A DNA stretch of 64,000 bases from Selaginella tamariscina. Lineage: Eukaryota; Streptophyta; Lycopodiopsida; Selaginellales; Selaginellaceae. The stretch is from NCBI GenBank assembly GCA_003024785.1, contig PUQB01000292.1, positions 62,001 through 126,000 of the forward strand. The letters run 5' to 3'. The notes beneath the pieces are model-generated. The model was not told the origin of the DNA and made no database searches. It was given only the letters and a program-made list of their open reading frames with translations. Every line of letters begins with the position of its first letter. The stretch's first letter is position 1. The position numbers were made by a program, and so were the translations under genes. This document shows, piece by piece, positions 25,023 through 35,081 of this stretch.

Positions 25023-26044
25023 TTAAAGGGTGATACTTGGATGGTAGGGAAGGAGGAGAAGGAGAAGAGGAGAAGGAGATTGAAAAACAGGAGAGTCAGA
25101 CACAGGAAAGGTAGAAGAGGACGTAGGAGTTACTTGAAAGGCAAAAAGGTGGAAAGGAGCAGGATCAGTGGTAAGTTCATGCATGGTAGTGGTAAGAACT
25201 CGGAGAGGAGAAGGAGGGAGCTGTGACTGAAAAAGAGGAAGGATCTTGGGGGGTGGAACAGAAACAGAAGAAAGGCAGGATTGGGAGAAACAGATGTGGA
25301 TGTTGACAGTGTACAGGATTGGAAGAATCCTGTACAGAAGTCCGTGGATGCACAGGAGTGAGGAAGAGCCTGTGAGTGTGACCAACAGGAGGTGGATCCT
25401 GTTGAGGAGGAACCTTCGACACTGATACAGGATTGGAAGAACCCTGTACAGGAATCCGCAAACTTACAGGAGTGGAGAGAACCTGCGGATGTGCTGAGGA
25501 ACTGACATGAGGTGAATCCTGTCGAGAGGAGTCTTCAACACTGGTACAGGAACAGGCACGGTCAATCCTGTAGCTTGTACTGCCTCAGACACCAAGGATG
25601 TATCCTGCACGCAGGAAGGTACAGGATTGATCCTGGCTGCTGGAGAGGAAAACGTGAGCGTCCTAGACCTCCAGTCGATCTGCGGATTTGCAACAACGAA
25701 CCATGGCATGCCAAAAATGATGGGAGTCGACCGAGTCTTGATCAAGTTGAAGGAAATCGAACAGTTGAATGCACCATGATGCAAGAGAGAGGTGTGGTAG
25801 CGTGGGTAACTGCGCCAGAAGCAATCAAACGACCATCGGCCACCTCTACAGGAACTGCACGCTTCAACTTCACCACCGGAATGCCATGCTGAGCTGCAAA
25901 AGTGTCATCCATGAAACATGCATTTGCACCAGTGTCTAACAGGGCAAACTCCTTGAGCTCTCGATTATTGAGGCGAATGTGTACAGGAAACTTGAGTGAT
26001 GGAATGGTATGAGCAGCACCAATGGAGCCTGCACCTACGTCCAA
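25023..26044 (-). pseudogene. Inner family-A protease and linker
   Basis: A retropepsin-like aspartic protease is seen at 26044-25740 on the minus strand: LKEFALLDTGANACFMDD, containing the catalytic DTG. It is followed by IIFGMPWFVVANPQIDWRS at about 25740-25680. The stretch 25023-25500 is a low-complexity proline/serine-rich linker to RT. Confidence 0.75.
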
Positions 26045-26104
26045 CTTCGCGGCTCCTAGACGAAGTGGACATTGAAGTTTTCCGACTGAACTTCAGCTTC
26101 GGCT

Positions 26105-27028
26105 TCACGCGTCTTGAACTTCTGGCTTTATTAGGACATTCCGCCACCTTGTGTCCTGCTGCACCACAATACAAGCATAGGTTCTCACCCGACGACGTTG
26201 CTTCTCAGCAGTTGAAAGTGGGCCACGCTTGGATTTGTTAACCTCCATAGGAACTGCTCCAGAAGGTGTCGTAGGAACATGTGCTACGGCTACAGGATTC
26301 GTTGGCAGGAACTGCTGACGGAATTTTTCCTGACGGCGCTCGAACAAACGGTTGTCGCAGCGAACGGCCTGTTGCATGATCTCCGCTAACGTTTGAGCAT
26401 CCGGTAATGTAAGGAGAAGGTCCTTCACATCATCCCTCAGCCCAAAACGAAAGTGTTCGATCAATGCAGTCTCGTCCCATGGAATGTTTGTGCACAATTG
26501 CTGGAATTCGGATGCATAAACGAAGCTGGTCTGGATCCTTGTGTGAGCCTCCGTAACTTGTGCATGCAGAACGGTACTTATCAGGATCTCCAAAACAGGC
26601 TTCAAAGGCAGCCACGAAACCTTCAAAGTCTCCATCAATGGGTCGTCACGCTCCAGCAAGGGAGCAACCCAAGCTCGTGGAGATCCACTTAGTAAGGATG
26701 CCAAAAGGCCAACCTTTTGTGCATCCGTCGAGTAGCGGCGTGGTTGCATGCGGATCAAGAGCCGGATCTGATTCAGGAAACCTTGGAAATCGGCACGGTT
26801 GCCACTGAACTTCTCTGGCATGCTGATCTTCGGCTCCGGAGAAAAGTTCGATGAAGAAGGAACCACCGATGCCTGAGAGAGAGCCTGCGCAGCAGCCTTG
26901 GAGGATGCATCAGCAGCTGCATGTGCCGCATGGGTGGAGCCTTGCAGATCGGTGACCACTTGGCGCAAAGTGGCCAGCTCATGAAGCAACATTTGGTGCT
27001 CGCGTTGAAAGTGCTCAAAATCAGCCAT
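26105..27028 (-). CDS. Inner family-A gag polyprotein
   Basis: The minus-strand frame starts MADFEHFQREHQMLLHELAT at 27028, about 100 bp inside the 5' LTR, and is open for 307 codons. It has an N-terminal coiled coil with an Ala-rich stretch, the retrotransposon gag capsid region (MPEKFSGNRADFQGFLNQI, then FRFGLRDDVKDLLLTLP) and, in the next frame near 26165, the zinc knuckle CGAAGHKVAEC preceded by another Cys (CX2CX4HX4C). The frame change just before the knuckle may be a decay mutation. Gag forms the virus-like particle that packages element RNA. Confidence 0.8.
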   Translation of the reverse strand: MADFEHFQREHQMLLHELATLRQVVTDLQGSTHAAHAAADASSKAAAQALSQASVVPSSSNFSPEPKISMPEKFSGNRADFQGFLNQIRLLIRMQPRRYSTDAQKVGLLASLLSGSPRAWVAPLLERDDPLMETLKVSWLPLKPVLEILISTVLHAQVTEAHTRIQTSFVYASEFQQLCTNIPWDETALIEHFRFGLRDDVKDLLLTLPDAQTLAEIMQQAVRCDNRLFERRQEKFRQQFLPTNPVAVAHVPTTPSGAVPMEVNKSKRGPLSTAEKQRRRVRTYACIVVQQDTRWRNVLIKPEVQDA

Positions 27029-27126
27029 GATCTTATGAAAGAAAGAAAGGAGAAAAACGAAGGAAAAGAATCAAGGAAAAAAAAGTAGCTGGAAACGAAG
27101 AGCTATGAAAGCAGTTACTATCAAAC

Positions 27127-27655
27127 TGTCAAGCCACGATCCAGGAACCAGGAAGAAGTAGGATTCCGAGAACAGGAAGGCTTGACTCAGGAACAGGACC
27201 GAGAGCAGGACAGGAACTAGGAACAGAAGGAACAGGACGGATCCAGGAGCAGGACAGGATAGGATAGGATCCGGGAGCAAGACAGGAGCAGGAGGCAAAG
27301 AGTAAGACAAGAACAAGACAAGAAGGAACAAGAATAATCGTAGAATGACTGGTGTTGATAGTAACTGATTGTACAACAATTAGGTCGGAGCTTTTATGCT
27401 CACAACTCCAAGCTAATCTAGTCATGAGTCTAATCTAGTCATGAGCTAAGAATAGTGTCCCTTATCCTCTAGGCATATCCTGTAGCATATCCTATAGGCA
27501 TATCCTATAGGAATATCCTATAGGTATATCCTGTAGGAATATCCTGCAGGCATATCCTGTAACCCGTATCCTGTATCCGAAATCCTGCATCTGTATCCTG
27601 TATCGGAATCCGTATCCTGTATTCGGAATCCTGTATCCTGTATCGGGTTGTGACA
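27127..27655 (-). repeat. 5' LTR of inner family-A element
   Basis: Starts tgtcaagccacgatcc and ends gggttgtgaca. On the coding strand it is followed by GTTTGATAGTAACTGCTTTC, the presumed primer binding site region; it does not look like the common initiator-Met site. Confidence 0.85.
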
Positions 27656-29640
27656 GAGAAGGAGATTGAAAAACAAGAGAGTCAGACACAGGAAAGGTAG
27701 AAGAGGACGTAGAATACTTGAAAGGCAAAAAGGTGAAAAGGAGCAAGATCAATGGCAAGTTCATACATGGTAGTGGTATGAACTCGGAGAGGAGAAGGAG
27801 GGAGCTATGACTAAAAAAGAGGAAGGATCTTGGGGGTGGAACAGAAACAGAGTAACAAAAGGAGGCAGGATTGGGAGAAACCTGTGTGGATGTTGACGAG
27901 TGTACAGGATTGGAAGAATCCTGTACAGAGAATCCGTGGTTGCACAGGAGTGAGGGAAGCCTGCGAGTGTGCTGATGAACCAACAGGAGGTGGATCCTGT
28001 TGAGAAGGAACCTTCGACACTGATACAGGATTGGAAGAACCTGTATAGGACATCGCAAACTTATAGGAGTGGAGAGAGCCTGCGGATGTGCTGAGGAAAT
28101 GACATGAGTGAATCCTGTCGAGGAGGAGTCTTCAATACTTATACAGAAACAGGCACGGTCAATCCTGTAGCTTGTACTACCTCAGATACTAAGGATGTAT
28201 CCTGCACGCAGGATGGTACAGGATTGATCCTAGTTATCGAAGAGAAAAACGTGAGCGTCCTAGCCCTCCAGTCGATCTGCGAATTTGCAACAACGAACCA
28301 TGGCATGCCCAAAATAATGAGAGTTGACCGAGTCTTGATCAAGTTGAAGGAAATTGAACAGTTGAATGTGCCATGACTGGCAAAAGAGAGGTTTAATAAC
28401 ATGGGTAACTACGCCAGAAGCAATCAGACGCCCATCGGCCATCTCTACAAGAACTGCACCTTCAACTTCACCACCGAAATGCCATGTTGAGTTGCAAAAG
28501 TGTCATCCATGAAACATGCATTTGCACCAGTGTCTAACAGGGCAAACTCCTTGAGCGTCTCGATTATTAAGATGAATGTGTACATGAAACTTGAGTGATG
28601 AATGGTATGAGCAGCACCAATGGGAGCCTGCACCTACGTCCAACTTCGCGGCTCCTAGACGAAGTGGACATTGAAGTTTTCCGACTGAACTTCAGCTTCA
28701 ACTTCCCGCGTCTTGAACTTCCTGGCTTTAATAGAACATTCTGCCACCTTGTGTCCTGCTTCACCACAATACAAGCATAGGTTCTCACTGTGACGACGTT
28801 GCTTCTCAGCAGCGAAAAAGAGGGCCACGCTTGGATTTCTCAACCTCCATAGGAACTACTCCAAAAGGTGGTGCAGGAACATGTACCATAGCTGCAGGAT
28901 TGGTTTGCAGGAATTGCTGACGGGATCTTTCCTGACGACGCTCGAACAAACGGTTGTCGCAACGAACAGCTTATTACATGATCTCCGCTAATGTTTGGGC
29001 ATCCGGTAACGTAAGAAGAAGGTCCTTCACATCATCCCTCAACCCAAAACGGAAGTGTTCGATCAATGCAGTCTCGTCCTATGGAATGTTCGTGCAAAGT
29101 TGCTGAAATTCGGATGCATAGACGGAAGCTGGTTGGGATCCTTAGTGAGCTTTCGTAACTTCGTGCATGCGGAACGGTTTATCAGATCTCCAAAGCAGGC
29201 TTCAAAGGCAGCCACGAAACCTTCAAAGTCTTCTATCAATGGGTCGTTACGCTCCAGCAAGGGGGCAACCCAAGCCTGTGGAATCCACTTAGTAAGGATG
29301 CCAAAAGGCCAACCTTTTGTGCATCAGTCGAATAGTGGTGTGGTTGCATGCGGATCAAGCCGGATCTGATTCAGGAACCTTGGAAATCGGCATGATTGCC
29401 ACTGAACTTTTCTGGCATGCTGATCTTCGGTTCCGAAGAAAAGTTTGATGAAGAGGAAACCACCCGATGCCTGAGAGAGAGCCTGCGCAGCAGCCTTGGA
29501 GGATGCATCAGCAGCTGCATGTGCCGTTGGTGGAACCTTGCAGATCGGTGACCACTTGGCGCAAAGTGGCCAGCTCATGAAGCAACATTTTGGTGCTCGC
29601 GTTGAAAGTGCTCAAAATCACCATGATCTATGAAAAGAAA
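27656..29640 (-). pseudogene. Outer family-A gag and protease (decayed)
   Basis: Collinear with 25073-27030 of the inner copy but with many frame breaks. Protease piece KEFALLDTGANACFMDD near 28570-28500, zinc knuckle CLYCGEAGHKVAEC near 28780, gag pieces at 29578-29060. It belongs to the outer element and is joined to 18611-21588 once the inner copy is subtracted. Confidence 0.8.
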
Positions 29641-29719
29641 AAGGAAGAAACGAAGGAAAAAATTCAAGGAAAAAAAAGTAGCTGGGAAATAGAGAGCTAT
29701 GAATCAATTACTATTAAAC

Positions 29720-30290
29720 TATCAAGCCACGATCCAGGAACCAGGAAAAGAGCAAAGATTCCAAGACCAAGGAGGCTTGACTCAGGAACAGGACAGGAGC
29801 AGGACAGAACTAGGAACTCATGAACAAGACTGGAACCGAATAGGATCTGGGAGAGACAGGAACAGGATAGGATCCGAGAGCCAGACAGGAAGGCGCAGGA
29901 CAGGATCCATGAACAAGACAGGAACATGATAGGATCCGGAAGCAAAATAGGATCTGAGAGCAAGACAAAGCAGAAGGCAAGGAGCAAGCACGAACAGACG
30001 AGAACAAGAATGATCGTAGAATGACTGGTGTTGATAGTAACTGATTGTACAATATTAGGTCAGAGCTTTTATGCTCACAAACTCCAGCTAATCTGGTCAT
30101 GAGCCTAATCTAGTCACTAGCCAAAAATGGTCATCCTTATCCTATAGGAATTCCTGTAGGCATATCCTGTGGGAATATCATGCGGGAATATCCTGTGGCA
30201 TATCCTGTGGGAATATCCTGCGGGCTGATCCTGTATCCATATCCTGTAGGCTGAAACCTGTATGTCATATCCTGTATCCTGTATCGGACA
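29720..30290 (-). repeat. 5' LTR of outer family-A element
   Basis: Begins tatcaagccacgatcc, with the first TG mutated to TA, and ends tatcggaca after a small terminal deletion. It pairs with 18055-18610. Confidence 0.8.
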
Positions 30291-30430
30291 GCCGGCCAAA
30301 CTACCCCTAAACACTTAAAATGCACTAACAGGATTGTTTCTCACTACAACTGAGGTTCGTCATACATCTTAATAGGTAACAATAGTCAAACCCCAAAGTA
30401 AAGGGTTAAGTCATAGTAAAATCTATGACA

Positions 30431-30923
30431 TTTAAGGATGTATAATAAATACTATAAATATATTTTAAAGTGGTTAAAAATATTTATTACGAATTGAAAA
30501 TATTTTTATTACAAATTGAAAATTAATTAAAAATATTTATTTATAACTTGATTATAATAATGTTAATTAAATGTAGATATGTTAAGTTCATTAAAATAAA
30601 AGTTAATAATTTTAATTTAAATGTAAATATAAAATTGTATTATATAAGGGCAATATTCGAATTCATTGCCCTTAATATTTTGATTGTAAGTATTTTTGCA
30701 AATCTATTGCACTTAATGCAATCCCTTATTTAAGTTAAAAGTTAAGGATTGATGTGTGGAATTAATTGCTTTTAACACAATTCCTTAATTTAAGTTAAGG
30801 TTAGTACGAATCCAAAACCTTTAACTTTTCTTTTTAAGAAATAGTTGGTGCGAATCAAATACACACTTAACCCTTACTTAACTATACATGCTAAGTTAAG
30901 TTAAATGTGGTGCAAAACAACCC
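30431..30923 (-). other. Right arm of the Harbinger element
   Basis: AT-rich non-coding sequence ending with the terminal inverted repeat. Several short inverted copies of TTAACTT/AAGTTAA words occur near the end, as they do in 13830-13960. No gene is seen. Confidence 0.6.
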
Positions 30924-31137
30924 TAATTACTCCTTAATTAAATTTGTGGGTCGTTACGAAGTATATTCAGGAATCCAACGCGTCTATAACACCAAGTATT
31001 ATGATATTGGACATTGAACTAATTATTTAAATTATCATAGAATTTATCGTTTAGCATATTAAGATTAAACATCATAATTTAACATACGATAATAAAGTGA
31101 CAATAAGCTATTAGGGTTGAGGGTTTATTTCATTAAA

Positions 31138-31888
31138 ATGGCTATGGTCAATTGCATTTGGGCTTCTCCTCTTCCAATCAGTAAGTTATGCACGCACATA
31201 CACACGTGCAGGCGCACCCATACACACACATATCTTTGTATCTAATTAGAATGAATTAGTGATGGGTTTTTCTTAGAAATGCAAATCCGACACAGGAATG
31301 GGTCCAAAACTTCTCTGGTTTCACTTAATACAAGATGCATTTGCAAAGCTACTGATAAACAGAGAGGTATGTGCCACATATACATATACGTATATATATG
31401 CACGTATACACATATATATACGTATCAATAAAAATAATTGTTATTTATGTGTTTTATAATATATGTATATTATATATATATATATATATTACAGGCAAGG
31501 AAGGAGATGATGTTGAAATTGCAACAAGTTGAAGTTGTTATGAAAGCAGCTATGGCTGCAAAAGACCGCACTTTACGCCCAGAAGTCCTTTTTAACAAGG
31601 TTCGTTATATTATTAATTATTTATTATATTAATATAAATAAATAAATAAATAAATAAATAAATAGTTATTGAGGAAAATAACTTGGCTGAGAGGCAACAA
31701 ACACTGCAAGAGAATTACCAATATCTTCACCAAGATAGTTTATTTTTTGAGCTTTTGGAGACACAACAAGGGAAGTGAACGGGCTTAAAGACAGCACACC
31801 GGACAAAGGCAAGCTTGTTATTCAGCTCAGGATTATTAACAAGCAAACGAGAGAGGTAGCAAAGCTCTTAAAGCAGGCATTAGTTTAA
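31138..31888 (+). pseudogene. Small coiled-coil-like gene of unknown function, copy 2
   Basis: Exons: 31138 to ~31180 (MAMVNCIWASPLPI then a GTAAGT donor), 31281-31363 (KCKSDTGMGPKLLWFHLIQD), 31496-31600 (ARKEMMLKLQQVEVVMKAAM, ending RPEVLFNK at a GT), and 31662-31888 (IEENNLAERQQTLQENYQ, ending KQTREVAKLLKQALV). Copy 1's third exon (4799-4894) is missing here, replaced by a TA-rich tract. The last exon is open only if the frame changes once near 31770. I do not know the function; Gln/Glu/Leu-rich helices suggest a coiled coil. Confidence 0.5.
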
Positions 31889-32487
31889 TTTAAATCAACA
31901 CTTAATCAAATCTATCTACATAATATTCAACAAGTTATTAAGTGAGTCTTGTTGAGAATTTAAAATGTTGATTATAAATTTACTAATACTAAAGTTACAC
32001 AATTTCATGTTCAGTGTTACACGGAATTTATATAAATAATATTAAATTTAATCAAGCTTCTTTTCAAACTATTAATAACTTTTCATATTATATTAAATTA
32101 ATATTCCAAACCGAGATTAGGAAAAAAAATTCATCTCACAAACACACACACACACACACACACACAATAAATACTTACACACACACACACAAATCATAAA
32201 GCTTAAATTAAAGATAAAACAAACTTAGTGTTGAAAAAAAAAAAGAGAAAAGCTTAAGTAAACAATAGCTTTGAAATTTCAGTGGTTTTGAAGTTTCTAT
32301 TAGAACATTCAACAGTATCTTTGAAATTAAAGTTCGGATATAGTGGAGTGTTATAAATACTAATTCGTTCTGTTAATGATGTATATTCGTTTGTGAGGCT
32401 GCATTTGGGGATTGCGTGGTGTGATGTTTAATTTTAAAGAAATTTACAAGTAATTTTTAATATTTTATTGAGGTTTCTTTAATTATG
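31889..32487 (+). other. Intergenic region upstream of ankyrin copy 2
   Basis: AT- and CA-rich, collinear with 5201-5860 in its first part (same poly-A and CACACA tracts). From about 32360 onward it differs from unit 1 and leads into a minisatellite. No gene is seen. Confidence 0.4.
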
Positions 32488-32850
32488 CCTAATCAACAGT
32501 TTAATAGGCATTTTAAATTCCTCGTAAACAGTATTAAAATAAGAGGGGCCGCCTAATCAACAGTTTTTTAAATTCCTCGTGAACAGTATTAAAATAAGAG
32601 GGGCCGCCTAATGAATAGTTTATGTCATAATAAATAAATAAGCATTTTAAATTCCTCGTAAACAGTATTGAAATAAGAGCGGCCGCCTAATGAATAGTTT
32701 ATGTCATAATAATAAATAAGCATTTTAAATTCCTCGTAAACAGTATTTAAATAAGAGGGGCCGCCTAATGAACAGTTTATGTCATAATAAATAGGCATTT
32801 TAAATCCCTCGTACACAGTATTGAAAAAGAGGGGCCGCCTGATCAATAGT
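32488..32850. repeat. Minisatellite of ~75-bp units, unit 2 only
   Basis: About five units built from cattttaaattcctcgta, then aacagtattgaaataag, then aggggccgcctaatgaa. Spacing varies with an insertable 'tttatgtcataataaataa'. It sits 60-420 bp before the ankyrin ATG and is absent from unit 1. Confidence 0.85.
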
Positions 32851-32914
32851 TTCTCATTGCAACAATTTGTGTCAAGGTTGAGTGTTTTGGGTACATTCTC
32901 AAGATTAGTTTACC

Positions 32915-34511
32915 ATGGCGCTCTAGAATATGCATCATTTAATTATTCATATATAACATTTATATTTACATGTTTTATATACATAAACTTGTGAGTTAAA
33001 ATTAATAAAGAGAGACTCTATAATTAGAACTTCAAGTTCTAATTGACATATCCACTGTTCAAATCCGATTTTCCTGGATGACTCCTCTAGCTCCAAGGAC
33101 CTTACTAAGGACGAGTTTGCATTGCACCGTGCAAGCAGGGATGGCAATTTAATGTTGGTGAAGGACTTGCTTGGAAGTGATGAGGTCAAAACGAAAATAC
33201 TCAAAAAGGACAGCGATGGCGACACGGTTCTTCATGTTGCCAGCACTGTCGATGTTCTCAGGTTTCTTTTGAATGAGCTAGGTGATACTGCAGAAGAGGG
33301 AATTTGCCAACCGGGTTTAGGTGGTTTCACAGTGCTCCATAAGGCTGTTTTGGGGAAAGATGTGGACATGCTTATGGTGTTGGTTGACTTCCTGGAGGAT
33401 CGACTAGTGGATGTGTTTTTCAGAGAGGACGATGACATGACAGTTCTACATCTTGCTGCCCGGATTGGTAATTTGAAGGCTGTCGAGATCTTCCTTTCTA
33501 AATTGGGCGATGAAGCCAAAGATGAAATTCTTCAAACGGATGAGTCAGGTAAAACAGTTCTTCATTGGGCTGCCGAAGGTGGGGACATACAAGTTTTCAA
33601 GGAGATAATGTCTAGGCTGAGCGATGACTATGAAATTCATTGTGAAAAAGACACTCTTGGTAACACAATCCTTCATACAGCTGCTGAGAAGGGTAGTGTT
33701 AGCATTGTGGAGTTTCTCTTAGAGAGACTAGGAAACAAGGTTCTAAAAATGCGATCCAGCAGAAAAACAGATTCATCGGAAATGTTCTTCATGTAGCTAC
33801 CTTAGGGGGGAAGAAGGATGTTCTCGTAGTATTGCTTGACAAGCTTGGCAACGAAGCAAAGCGTGTGATACGTGAAAAGGGTGGTGATACAGGTGACACA
33901 GTGCTTCATGCAGCTGCTACATCTGGTCAGCTTGACATTGTGAAGGTTGTGGTGACTAAGCTAGGTCGTCAAGCACGCAATACCATCAATGAGAAAATGA
34001 GTTGGGAGCGACAGTTCTTCATATAGCTGCTTACAATGGGAACATTGACATGGTAAATTTAATCTTCTCGAAGTTAGGTGGACATGCCCAAGATGCAATA
34101 CTTGAAGAAGACTCGTATGGTAACACAGTCCTTCGTGCAGCAATTGGAAGTGGCAATGCCGATATATTAAAGACACTCATGGATAAGCTTGGTGACAGAG
34201 CAAAAGGAAGGGATTCCTAAAAACATAAACAAAACCAGAACCTTCTTCATGCAGCTGTACGTGGTGACAATAGCGACATTTTTAAAATGTTGATGCTGGA
34301 GTTGGGTGCTCAAGCCGAGGATGCAATTCGACAGGCAGATGATGATGGTAACAACCCTCTTCACTTTGTTGTTGAGTACCATAAGAGCAACATGTTCAAG
34401 GAGATTGTTGAGCAAGGTGGTCGTGACCTTTTACGGCAACGCAATTGCAAGAATGCAACGCCCATACATCTAGCTGCTTCTTCTCGGTGGATGGACGAGT
34501 ACATGTTCAAA
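32915..34511 (+). pseudogene. Ankyrin-repeat protein gene, copy 2, 5' half only
   Basis: Homologous to 5932-7590. The start codon context is kept but the fourth codon is TAG (MAL-stop). Ankyrin repeats are open over 33122-33796 (224 codons; words TVLHVAS, TVLHKAV, TVLHLAA, TVLHWAA, TILHTAA), better preserved than copy 1. Frame changes follow near 33740, 34005 and 34220. Homology stops at 34511 (ttcaaa), where the giant element begins. The PGG half is not in the window, so the insertion, or the retrotransposon beyond it, severed the gene. Confidence 0.85.
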
Positions 34512-34576
34512 GAGTCCCGACAAAAGAGGGCTTCCGGGCTTCTGGGCTTCCGGGCTTGGACCCGGAATATTCTAAA

Positions 34577-34602
34577 TGCAAGTTGTAACTAAAATGGGCA
34601 TG
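34577..34602 (+). repeat. Left inverted repeat of the giant element
   Basis: 26 bp matching the right repeat at all but about two positions. Outside it, 34511-34576 holds a small GGGCTTCCGGGCTTCT-type direct repeat that may be the real outermost end; its partner on the right would have been lost to the LTR. Confidence 0.6.
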
Positions 34603-35081
34603 GCTATAGTCCCATTTCCTAATAATTAGCAATTTTAGCTATTTAATTAGCATTTTCTAATATTAAAGGAATATTCTTTAGAATATATGTTTGAAAAGAG
34701 AATATTCTTTAGAATATTCTATTTTGTATTCTACCCTTTAATAAATTATAGCATTCATTGAACAAAAATTAATAACATTATAAAAGTAGAATGTATTAAA
34801 TTATATAATATATTGCCTAATATAACAATTAAGGAAGAGCATAAGAGGTACATTATATAAATATTGATGTTGTTATTAAAAATATTAATATTTAAATATA
34901 ACATTATTAATTAAAAATTTGTAGTAGTAATAATATATATAAAATCCTATAATAATATAGTCAATCTTCCATATCATTTTTTAAATTTATATAGTTAAGT
35001 ATACAATTTGGTACTATTATTAAAGAGTTTATAATAATTATGAATATTAAATATATGATATTTTATAATTTTGTAATTGCT
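34603..35081. other. Left subterminal region of the giant element
   Basis: AT-rich; contains repeated GAATATTC palindromes, for example attctttagaatat twice near 34670 and 34705. No gene is seen. Confidence 0.4.

Larger units (their letters stand above)
21589..27655 (-). mobile_element. Inner chromodomain Ty3/gypsy retrotransposon (family A), complete
   Basis: A full LTR-gag-PR-RT-RH-IN-chromodomain-LTR element of about 6.07 kb inserted into a copy of its own family. LTRs are 21589-22075 and 27127-27655. Flanks share GAGA (left ...ggaga, right gagaa...), suggesting a 4-5 bp target duplication. The interrupted host sequence can be followed intact at 25040-25080 of the inner copy. The two LTRs differ mainly by small gaps. 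The chromodomain places it among chromoviruses. Confidence 0.88.
18055..30290 (-). mobile_element. Outer chromodomain Ty3/gypsy retrotransposon (family A), interrupted
   Basis: LTRs at 18055-18610 and 29720-30290 share features absent from the inner copy's LTRs (for example 'gatctggagagataggaacatg'-like runs). Internal sequence 18611-21588 (3' pol) continues at 27656-29719 (protease and gag), with the inner element between. The break falls between protease and RT. The right LTR has lost a few bases near its end and starts TA rather than TG. Confidence 0.85.
17336..30430 (-). mobile_element. Solo LTR, split by a chromovirus insertion
   Basis: The two parts, 17336-18054 and 30291-30430, add up to about 859 bp and are bounded by TG and CA with near-identical flanks (attaa / tttaa). 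The last ~200 bp resemble the end of the LTR at 49265-50129 (about 865 bp), including the terminal ctatgaca and 'gtcaaaccccaaagtaaag'. The first part differs more. I infer a lone LTR of the same wider family. Confidence 0.6.
13812..30923 (-). mobile_element. PIF/Harbinger DNA transposon, greatly enlarged by nested retrotransposons
   Basis: The left terminus reads GGGTCGTTTCGCACCACACT and the right terminus, on the other strand, GGGTTGTTTTGCACCACATT; similarity continues through TAACTTAACTTA on both sides. Both ends are flanked by TAA (13809-13811 and 30924-30926). The uninterrupted site is preserved in unit 1 near 4200 with a single TAA, so the 3-bp target duplication is directly shown. TIR start, TAA duplication and a DDE_Tnp_4-like transposase plus SANT/MADF-like partner all fit PIF/Harbinger. 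Without the nested inserts the body is about 4 kb. Confidence 0.85.
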
